This document shows, piece by piece, positions 5,972 through 16,000 of a DNA stretch of 21,682 bases. The notes below the pieces were generated by a model. That model made no database searches. It had not been told where the DNA came from and saw nothing but the letters and a program-made list of their open reading frames with translations. The DNA comes from a virus. The position numbers were made by a program, and so were the translations under genes. Position 1 is the stretch's first letter, and the number at the start of each line of letters is the position of its first letter. Where the stretch lies: IMG/VR virus record IMGVR_UViG_3300006916_000467, positions 1-21,682 of that record, one strand, 5' to 3'.

Positions 5972-6441
5972 TCTGACGCCCCTCCTATGTTGAAGTTTAG
6001 GTTCGGGTGATCAGGGTATTGAACAACAACTGGCCCCTCTGGGCATGTGTAGTGTATGTATGCGATAAGTGTTGCCGTGCCATCGCTTACTTTTTCTGGA
6101 TCATCTATAGTAAACGTGTACGCAAATGTATCGACACGATTGTTTGCTGGCCCCATGAATGTAGTGATAGATGGGGTTACGTTATGAACAAGAAGTTCAC
6201 TGTCTCGCACATTCAGTATGAAGTCATCGACGTTGCAGTCGTCGCGTAGCTTTACCCTTGCCACCTCAACTTTGAATGGCCCGTTAGATGGGCCGTCTGT
6301 AATATTGAAGTATTCAGGCGACCACTCAAGTATGGGGCGTTTAAGCCAACCAAACTTGTCTGCCGCTTGATACCCGCCAGCAATCAATGCGACACTGGCA
6401 GTAGCTATACCGATGTACGTTTTGATGCTGTCGATGTCCAT
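5968..6441 (-). CDS. Unknown membrane-anchored protein of the lysis cassette
   Basis: A 157-residue protein with one membrane segment at about 7-27 and a soluble, beta-rich domain from 40 to 157. The soluble part has only two cysteines, C69 and C133, which could pair if it is outside the cytoplasm. However, the basic residues just after the helix would by the positive-inside rule favour a cytoplasmic C-terminal domain, so topology is unclear. There is no lipobox and no proline-rich or coiled-coil region, so it is not a standard spanin. It sits between holin and endolysin, with a TAATG overlap upstream and ATGA downstream, so it is made together with them. A role in lysis timing or envelope disruption is plausible from context. 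I do not recognise the family. Confidence 0.8.
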   Translation of the reverse strand: MDIDSIKTYIGIATASVALIAGGYQAADKFGWLKRPILEWSPEYFNITDGPSNGPFKVEVARVKLRDDCNVDDFILNVRDSELLVHNVTPSITTFMGPANNRVDTFAYTFTIDDPEKVSDGTATLIAYIHYTCPEGPVVVQYPDHPNLNFNIGGASE

Positions 6442-6845
6442 TACTTGGCAACTCCTTTTGTCTTCTCGAATGTGCGCAGACCACCAAGGCCGAGCATGCC
6501 GAGCAACACAGTCATCAGGCTATCCATCTCAAACGATGGGAGATCACTCGGATGCAAGCCAGTTACGTTGAATGAAACAAGCGCAAACACTACGATGGGA
6601 TGAATGATGAAATGGTATGCTAACGCGACCGCGCAGACCCATCCGACCATCGGCCTCCACCCCGCAACGAATATACTGCGGTGTGCGGCTTCAGCCTTGT
6701 TCGTTTCGATTTGACCCATCGCCGCTTCGTGCGCATGTTTTTCTGCCATGGTTGCGATTTCGTGAGCGAGTTTGGCTCTTTGGTCTTTGTCCTCGATGAA
6801 CTTGTCGAGAAGGCCAGTGACTGGCCCGATCAGTGCTTGCAACAT
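6441..6845 (-). CDS. Holin, three-helix GTA-release type
   Basis: A 134-residue membrane protein of the family known as holin of three TMs for gene-transfer-agent release. Residues 1-55 are an amphipathic charged helix. RSIFVAGWRPMVGWVCAVALA starts the first membrane helix, a second follows around 80-97, and the third is MTVLLGMLGLGGL near 111-123, ending in a RTFEKTKG tail. The AGWRP and LGGLRTFEK motifs are the family signature. I use the ATG at 6845 because AAGGAG lies six bases before it. An upstream ATG at 6896 would add 17 polar residues and overlap the previous gene. It would form the pores that let the endolysin reach the wall. The stop overlaps the next start as TAATG. Confidence 0.88.
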   Translation of the reverse strand: MLQALIGPVTGLLDKFIEDKDQRAKLAHEIATMAEKHAHEAAMGQIETNKAEAAHRSIFVAGWRPMVGWVCAVALAYHFIIHPIVVFALVSFNVTGLHPSDLPSFEMDSLMTVLLGMLGLGGLRTFEKTKGVAK

Positions 6846-6867
6846 GTTGGTCTCCTTGTTTTCTGCT

Positions 6868-7074
6868 TCACTTCTCATGTCCGATCCAGACGGCAAACGC
6901 GCCTGTCATCGCGCCCGTGACCGTTGCTGTCAGGGCTGTCGCTTGTGAGGTCATCGCTTCAGGTGGAAGACCCATGAACCAATGGAGGACTTCAATGTAC
7001 ATCCACGTCATGACGCCCATCATAATTCTGGGCATCAACTTCCAAGCGAGAACTCTCTCCATCACTATCGTCAT
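6868..7074 (-). CDS. Small two-helix membrane protein
   Basis: A 68-residue protein with two predicted membrane helices, about residues 17-35 (Met/Trp-rich) and 46-65 (ATALTATVTGAMTGAFAVWIG), joined by a short MGLPPEA turn. The VTGAMTGAFAVWIG ending is shared with small proteins next to holins in many marine phages. GAGG at 7084-7081, six bases before the ATG, overlaps the stop codon of the giant gene, so the two are coupled. It could be a second holin, a pinholin or an antiholin. The sequence alone does not decide between these. Confidence 0.75.
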   Translation of the reverse strand: MTIVMERVLAWKLMPRIMMGVMTWMYIEVLHWFMGLPPEAMTSQATALTATVTGAMTGAFAVWIGHEK

Positions 7075-7082
7075 AAGCTACC

Positions 7083-10000
7083 TCAGTAGGACTTGTTCCA
7101 ACTGCCCTGCCAGCCGCCTGAATTGCCGCTGTTAGGCTCGCCTGCGGCGGCATCCACTAAGCCCTCACGGAAGCGTCTGTTGCCTCCAAGGACTGGGATA
7201 CGCGTCGCAACTTCGCGCATTGCAGACCGCTCTTTTGCATTGCTGTTGTCGCCCTCATCGAAGATGCCTGCGGCTACCTGCATTGTTGCGTTGCCAAGAC
7301 CGAAGGATGGGCCAAGAACTGTCGACCACATACGCTGTTGTCCGTATGCGCCGTTATCGACTTGGCTGACTGCTGAGTGAATGACGTCACCGAGTAGACC
7401 AAGGCCACCCATCACCATCATACTTTCAACATACCAACCCATGAAGTCGTTCTCGCCGCCATGAACTTTCTCGTCATAGCCAAGTGCTTTGAGCAGGTTA
7501 CGTTTACGCAATTCAGAACTACGCTCGTCTTCACCGCCGCGTTGTTGAATGATGTCTTTCGCTGTCAGTGTTGCCGCACCAAAGAGTGGGCCAACAGACG
7601 CCAGATAAGCCAGTGGTTTGAGGTTGCCTTTGTTGGCTTCGCTCAAGACGTGACCAGTCAGACGTGACATCATCAACGGGAACGACTTCAACTGGAAGAC
7701 CAGTGCGCCGATTGGCGTCTGCGCCCACAGTGGGATGTCGTTCGGGTTTGGCTGGAAGATTGCGTCGTCTGCAAACTTAATGATCGCCATGCGCAGGCCG
7801 TCTTCTTCCATGATAGACGGATCAATCATCTCTCCTGCTCGTTTTGCACCGGGCAAGAACTCAGACAGACCGTAGTTTTTTAGGAAGCGGTGTGCAGTTT
7901 TGTACTGCGCAGACTGCTGTGCGTATGGGACACCTTCCTTGAACGTATCACGCGCCTTCATCTGCATGGTGCGGAAGGCTTCGTAGCCAGTCGCGCCTGC
8001 AATCATGCGGTTCATGTCTGTCCAAGGTGTCAGCAATGTAGCGTTGAAGAAGGCATGCGATGCCTTATTGTCTGGCGCACCGTACATGTGAACCATGCGC
8101 TCGTGAACAATGTTCTCCATCGCAACACCCACGTTGCGGATCATCTCTCTATAGTGCGGGTCTCTCAAGTTCTTGACGCCAGTTGCCCAAGATTTGAAAG
8201 AGCCAGAGCGGATAATTGGAAGCCCCAAGTCACCGATAGATGTCAGCGTCGTAAAGCCAAGAAGCGATACGTTGTTGAACATCCGAACCCCACGAGAGAC
8301 ACGCATTGCCGTCTTGTTGGTTCCGCGCATCGGCTTCTTCAGCAAGACTGACATCGCATCTTCGACGTAACGCAAGCCTTCGTCTGTATCTACAGAGCCG
8401 GGTTTACCTTTGAAGTCTGCAAGTGCGCCAACGATTGCGTCTACACGCTTCTCGTATACTGGGTTCACACGGCCAGACGTGTCGAGTGGCGCAATGTCCA
8501 TCAGCATCTGACGCGCACCAGACGGGCCAGATGTTTGCGCAACTTCAATTAGCGTATCAGCAAATGCTGATGCTTCTTGCGCCGCGCCTTGGAATGGCAT
8601 GCGGATTGTGTCGACCAGCGTCGCCACCTCGCGTCTGCCTTGCGGGTTCATTGCGGTGATGTCGTACTCGAACTGCTTATTCTTGGTAAGTAGATCGACG
8701 ATGCCCTGCTTACCTTCGTTTGCGACCATCAGGTAATCAGACACAGCGTGGCTGTTTACACCGAAGCGTTTCGCAGACGTTAGGCGGCGTGAGCTACCCT
8801 CAAAATACTTGACCAAGAGACCTTCGAGGTTGCTTTCCAAGAATGGCTCAAGTTCTTTGAGCATATCTGGATACTTTTCGAGTTCGATAATCCGTGAGTA
8901 GTCGACGTTCTCGAAGGTTGAGTTCTTTGTAGTTCCCTTAACTGGGATGAAGATGCCATCATCTGCCTCATCCAACAGCTTGAGCATGACGCCTTCCGCA
9001 AATGCGGTTGCCTGCTCGTCTGTGAAGTCTTGGCCAAACTCTAGCTTCTCGCGCATGTAGTAGCGACGCATCTTCTCGACAAACTCGTCGCGGTTTTTGG
9101 CAATCTTCTTCTGATCCCAGACCTGCGGCAAGTAGTTCGGGCCACGGTCGCCGACGTGGTAGCCCTCTTTGATCAGTTCCATGCGCTCGTTTGCGAGGTT
9201 CGCGCGGATTTGCTTGTAGATCACGCGCTCGTCTGCACTCAGTGCTTTCTCTTGACGTGACCCATCACCGTAGCGCAGTGCCTTAACAATACGGCTGTGC
9301 GACTTTGGCTGATCCTGACCAATGCTTGATGTCGAGCGACGGAAGTGTCCGCGCAAGATGCCGTCACTATCTGGCAGTCTGGATAGACGGTCAAATACAG
9401 GCATAATCTTCTTGGCGAAGCGTTGGTTCAGATCAGGGAAGTGTTCCTTGTACCTGTCACCAAGCCAGTTCATGCCCATATTCTTCATGCGTTGCGATGA
9501 ACGCTCGAAGTATTTGAATGGGCCAGACTTACGGACTGCCGCTTCTTCTTGCACAGACATGTCACGCTTGCGAAGCATTGACATGATCGCACCTGTCATA
9601 GTGCTGTTTGTACCTTCTTGCTCTAGCAGTTCGCCGAATTGTCCAACTGGGATGTCGTTGATGCTCTCAATGCTTTCATCCATCAGAGCCATTGTGACGT
9701 CGCCGTTCACTCCGCGAGGAATGATGCGCTCTTTCTCAACGATGTTGTTGTAGACCATCTCGTCGTTGATGTCGAAGTAGTCTGCGTCAACATGCTTGGC
9801 CTGCTCCGGGTTGAACAAGATAACGCTGGTGTGCGTTACAGACGATGCCCGGTAGGTGTCTGCATTCTGCATCAGGTCTTCGCCAGACGACAGAGTATTG
9901 CGGTGTGTTGTGATCATTCCGTCATGACCAAGATCGTCGAGGAACCCAGTCAGTTCTTCCTGCGCCGCAACTCGGTTGCGGCCAGACTTCATGATTGAGT

Positions 10001-13000
10001 TCACCAGTTCGCGATACGCGACTGTCCCTTCAACATCCTTATCTAGCAGTGCGTCTGATAGGTGCTTGAATGTGCGCTCGTTGTAGTTACCGACTTCGTT
10101 CATCCGACCCATGATCGCTTTGATCGTTGGGTGGTTCAGGTTGTAGACGGTGGTTGAGCGGAAATCGACAGGGCGACGTAGTTGGATCAACATCGGCATG
10201 ACATATGGATCAATGTTTAAGCCACGAGCGGCAAGGCTTTCTGCCAGTGCCTGCTCATTCGCAACCATCTCATCGAGAGTGTTACGGAATGCGTCCAGCG
10301 TGCTGGTTGTCACGTCTGGGTCGACGCCAATGTTCTCCTCGATGACCGTGTATTCACGGCGCAGACGAGAAATTTCACGGCGTGTTTCCACCATATCCCA
10401 GATGTCCCAATCGAGGTCTTCTTTCTCAGCCGCTGGAAGGTTTAGTTCTTCAGCCTGCTGGAACATAGCCTCCATAGTTGGGCGTCGTGAGTAGACTTGG
10501 GTCGCTACATGTGGATTTGCTGTTAGGTAGTAACCGGGGCCATAGTTTCCGCCCTGAGAACGTCTGAAGATTGCGTTCGGATTGTCGTCTGTGCGACGGA
10601 ACACATACCCTTTTGGCGTTCCATGGTAGAAGACCACAGGAACCTCGGCCTCTGCGTTGTAACCAAAGCCACCTTTAGTGAAGTTCACCATGTTGACGGC
10701 GCGAGGCTTCGATGCTGAGTTGATTGCGTCTGCCGCGTAGTCTGCCGCGTATGATGGATGCGTAAGTGCGCCATCTACGGAAGCTGACATTGGGCGGCTC
10801 TCGCCATTAACGAACATATCTCCGTAGAATGTCAGACGAAGGTAGCGTCCATTAACATCTGCGCGTCCAAACTGTCCATTAGTGACGTAAGCGCTGTAAT
10901 CAATGTTACGATCAATAGCACGATCAAGAGTATTTCTCATGCGGATGTTATTGGCATCCCCAGTGATCACGCCCTCAAGGATTTGTCTGCGCGGTATATC
11001 CTCTCGTGTATACCGATTGACTGCATCAGCGAACCACTCGTTGGCGATTGCTTGCTCACGGATATACTCAGGACGATCTGCGTATTTCGCGCCAATCAAT
11101 CCTTCGATACGTTTGCGCATGCCGCTATCGAGAGAACGGTATGCTTCAATGATTGCTTCGCTTTCATCTGGTTTCAGTGCGCCAGAACGAACGACCATGT
11201 GCATTAGATCACCGACCGCTTCTTCTGGAGACGCATTACCTTTGTTCAAAGTTGATGCAATTCTGCGAGTTGCCTTGCGAAACTCGTTAAACTCAGGCGA
11301 TCTGTAATCTCCGAATACTCCATCACCTGCGAATGTCTCGTCACGGCCAGCCAGACGCGCAACGTCACCTGCCATCAAAGCATTCGTCTGTTCGTTTGTG
11401 CCACGGGCTGTTTTGCCCATGATGTTGTACAGACGATAAGCCATGGTGCGCAGTGTGGTTTGCACATCGGCGTCACGGTGTGTGAGGAAAGATAGGTTCT
11501 CGCGAAGTGACGCGCGAGCGGAGGGAGGAATGCCGTCGCTTGTCATTACACCGACATTATCGTTCACTTCGCGAGATATGATTAGGTTACTGTCACGGAA
11601 TACTGGAGAGATAACTTTACCGCCATTCTTCATAGCTAGTTTCTTGTTAGCTCGACGCCCCAACTCGTACAGTGCCATATTGAGAACGTCTTTGTTCCCT
11701 TCATATGCCGCTTCGAGTAGCGTCTGCTCCAGTTCCTGACCACCCATCGCGAAGATTTCGCGAGTGACAGGCACCTGTTTCGCAGGCAATGGACGCGCTT
11801 TTACTTTAGACGCGATCTCTATTGCCAGTTGATCCCCGTAGTCTGTGCCACGATGCTTGCGGTAAGCGGTGAACAGTTTGCGAAGTGATAAGTCTTTCGG
11901 GCTACCTGCCACAGACACATCAACTGCGGGAGTATTCTTGCCAGACGCACGTGCGCGTTTAGGTTTTGGAGTATTTGCATCTGCAACAGCTTGCGCTTCT
12001 GCACGTGCCGCTTGTGTTGCACGGTTTGCTTTTGCTTTTGCTTTGGTTGCTGATGGCTTTGCCACTCCGTCTGCGTTACGAGGTGGGTCATTCTGCACTC
12101 GTGGCTTGGAACCAGCAGGCAAAGTTCCCTTGCCTTCGGCACGCTGATAGCCAGACGACAATGCGTCGTCGATGCTCTCGATCATGTGCTTAACGCTTGA
12201 ATAACCCTTGTCGATAGCACGTTTGCTGATCTGACCCGGAATGCCGTTGGCAGGTTGCCACTTGCCAGCATAACCGTTGAAGTAGAAGTCTCGTAGGTTG
12301 TCTGCGATTTCTTGTGGGTTTCCGATAGACTGCAAACCTGCAAGATCGCCACCTTCTAGGAAGCGACGGGCAGATGCGGTGTCGTCAATGCTTGTAAGCT
12401 CAGACGTTTTGCCACCAAGGATTTCATCAATCGCCTTGAACTTCTCATTCAGAATTTTCAGCAGTGTATTCGGCTTGCCTTTCGGTGAACGCAAAGCCAG
12501 AAGTGGGCCAGAGCCACCCATACCTGCAACAGGAACACCTTCTTTATTGTTGATAGCGACACTCAGTAAGAACCGTTTCAATTCTTGGAATGACGTTATG
12601 ATGCCCTCTGCGCTATCAGACGCGAAGGCTTCGTTGATGTCTCTTTCCAATGCTTGAAGTTGTGCGTGTCGGCTTTGCAGTATCTTGCCTTCAGGGGTAA
12701 CAGGCTTGCTGTCCACGCCCATTGCGAACTTCTTCTCCTGTACGCGGTCAGGTAGGATTTTTGCAAACAGCGGCTCAAGGCTTGGGTCGATTGTTTCTTT
12801 TGCAAAGAAGCGGTCAAAGACTGCCTGAACATAGTCAGTCATACGCTTCCAGAAACCAAGGTCACGTACCTCTACGTCTGCATGTTTTTGCATTGCCCAG
12901 ACTGAGAACTGATTTGCGAAGAACTCTTGTGGGCTGTCACCCGCATTTGTGCTGAGTGTGTAACCACCACCGACATCCATACCTGTGTAGGTAGGAAGTC

Positions 13001-16000
13001 TGTCGTTGATCTTGCCTCCGTCTTTCTTCAGCTTCTGGCCTTTTGACCCAGTCACATAATACTCGGTCATATGATCCCAGAACTCGACGCGGTCTTCTGG
13101 TGTCAAGATATTGCGATACGCCCAGTGCGCGACCTCGTGATAAAGAGTAGCAATTCTTGGGTGCGTCTTCTTGGCCTGCAAGTTGATGTTGATGTATGCG
13201 CGGCCTTCAGACGTCATGTTGTGGTTATCACCACCACCATTTCTGCCACGGATTTCAGGCGCGACGTTAGGGTCGCCACCAAGGTCACGGATCAAACGGT
13301 GCGCAGTGCTAAGTTCTTCAGCCGAGTAGCCTGAAAGAATGCCGTCAAGATTTTCGATCAGGTCTTTTCTTTCGACGTTAGTCAGCGTGAAACCCTGCGG
13401 ATTTACACGGCGTTGTGCGGCGTAAAGAGTGCGCAGTGCCTGCGTGACCTCCATACGTTGCTTGTCGATCAAGGGCCAGCGTGTCTGTGTGTCGAGTGTA
13501 GACGTCAGCAAGCGGAGTGTCTGGAAGCTCATAGGCTTGCCTGATGACAGCATGCCCTCAACCTGACCTGTGTAACCTACCTTGCCAGCCGCGAGACGTA
13601 GTGCGGCCTGCTCTTCTGCTGTTGGCTCAAAGTTAAGTTTGTCTGCGTCTTTGACATCGAGTGGATCGCCCATGCCTGTTGCGTCGCCTGCATTAAAGCG
13701 TGCGCCACGACCAGTTGCCGCTTCTTCAACGGGCAGACTGTCGAACAGGGCTTTCTTTGCCATAAGCGTCTTTGGATTTGCGTCCATTGGCGCATAACGG
13801 ATTTCCCAGTTGTCTGGGTCAGATGCCTTACCACCCTTCTGGCCAATGATTGCGTAGATGTCTTTGCCATCTTCAACTTGTTGGCGTGAGATGAGACGAA
13901 TGTCATCTGGGTTATCTTTGGAGCGAGCAATAAGTTTCTTATCGCCAGGAGATGGAGGTGGTGACGGCTTGACGTCTGCCGCCGGGACAACTTCCGGGGC
14001 GGCTGTTTTGTCTTTTGCCGCACGGCGCGTGCGAAGCTCGCGCAATAGTGCGTCTACGTCTGTCTCGTCTGCGTACTGATCAAGAAGAGCGGCGAGCGTC
14101 TGGTCTACAGACTTCTCAGCTTTTGGTGCCGCAGTCGGCTGTGCAGTGGATGGAGCATCGCCACGTGCTTTCAGTGCGAAATCACGGCTAACATAGGCGC
14201 GGCCAGTTACACCGTCAGCCCATGCTGTGCCGCCCTTCTTGACTTCAACCAATCCAGTTGGGCCAAAGACTTGCTCAGTACCAGTTGTTTCGTATGGTAC
14301 AAGGTCTTGTCCCTTACCTGACTTTGCTTGGATCATAGCCGCTTCACGACCAAACTCGTTCGGGCGAACCTGATAACCACCGCTTACAGTGTAATCAGAG
14401 CCTTTTGAGATGCGTGTGCCACGGCGTAGGAACGATTGGATGCGGCCAGTTTTTGCACGGCCTGCTGTTGTGTAGATTGATTTGTCGTCGATGGCCTTTT
14501 GAGTGCCGCGTTCGAGCGTTTTAGATGCGTTGCCACGCATTTCCATGACACGCGCTTCGGCCATGGTGCGAGCGGCGTCATCGCTAATCCCTTCGATCTC
14601 GCCTTTGTACTTCTTAGATAGACGGTCGATTTGTTTTAGTTCTGTCTTAGTGTATTTGCTGACGTTGCTCGCGTTGCTTTCTGTAGCATCGCGCATTCTG
14701 ATCTCGTGATCGAGTAATGCCAGAAGGTCGTCTGCACTAGACTTAAACTCATCGGATGATCCGAGCTTGGCAACCCAAGTACGGATTTGATCGTCAGTTA
14801 ATTCTTCGCCAAAACTGTCGAGAAGGTCGCCGATCTCGTCTAGTTCACGCTGTACAGTTAGTGCGTAGTCACTAGGTTTGGCATCGCCGCGTGTGCGAAG
14901 TGCCTTGCTTATAACGCCTTTTGTGATGCGGCCATCTTTTGAGTTCGCTGATGGCTGTAGGCTACGCCAATCAAGACCTTCAGCAATAGCACGGCCACGC
15001 TGTTCAATAGAAATATCTGGGATGTTCGCTGTAGGAACGTCTGCATCCAAACCATTCTCACGGGCAAAGATTGCAACCAGTTCGTCTGGGTCTGCTTTTG
15101 CACCCACCTCGTTTGCGCGACGACGGATTGCGTCGAACGCTTCGAGAGGATTGTCCTTGTACATGGGATCGCCCATGTCGATGGTCTGCAATATGCCTTC
15201 GAGTTCTTCACGAGGGGTTGGCGTTGCAGGAGTTTCTGCGTCACCGCCCAGCGCACGGGTAAGATCGCGACCACCTTGGTCAATACCTTTCTTGGTACGG
15301 ATGTCGCTGATGCTTTGCTTAACAAGCTGACCACGCTTGCCTGTTGTGATTAGGCCGCTTGCAATGTCGCGAGCAAGGTCTGCTTCTGAGTATGTATCGT
15401 CAAGCAATGCACGTGCTTGTGCCTCGACACGGCCAAATGCGATTGGCTGTGCAGGAGTTTCTGGTTCAGGGGCCGCTTCAGGTTCTGCTTCAGGCGTTTC
15501 AGCGCGAGCCGCAGGAGTTTCTGGAGCGTCAGTCATCGGGCCATCAGTTGATGGCGCGTCTGTCATTACCTGTTCAGGCGGAGCTTCAGGTGCTGGTGCC
15601 AGTTCTTGTTCTGGTGCAGGAGCTTCGTCTGCCTGCTGACGCAGGCCAAAACCGTCTGCATCCATACGGGCAAGCAACTCATCAGGCTCAAGTCCGTCTG
15701 CGGCGGCAAGTACCTGACGCACGTCTGCCATGTATGTTTCATAGCGACGACGAAGCTGTGCCGCTTTCTCGATGTCTCCAACAGCGTTCGATCCTTCGAG
15801 TTCGATAATCTGCTTTGCTTCACGTTCTGCACGCTTTTGTGCTGAACGTAGTGCCGCGATTGTCGCCGCCTCTTCTTCTGCACGCGCAATAGTATCTGCG
15901 TCTGCGCCAGAGGTGCGGAGGTCGTCGATAAGTTGGCGAGCGGCACGTGTCGCGCCATCGAGCGTTGTGTTTACTTTGGCTAGGTCTTCAGCGAAATCAC

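Noticed and set aside
6617-7135. Several rightward frames of 60-100 codons over the holin and small membrane protein
   Set aside because: They mirror two real leftward membrane protein genes. Their Arg/Cys/Phe-rich sequence is the usual complement of membrane-helix codons.
10728-10756. Short tandem repeat (TCTGCCGCGTA twice)
   Set aside because: Only two copies of about 12 bases, encoding YAADYAAD in the giant protein. Too short to be more than local duplication.
15337-15808. Rightward frames opposite the Pro/Ala/Glu linker, one very Ala/Ser/Gly-rich
   Set aside because: The low complexity is the mirror of the linker of the giant protein. No start signal is present.
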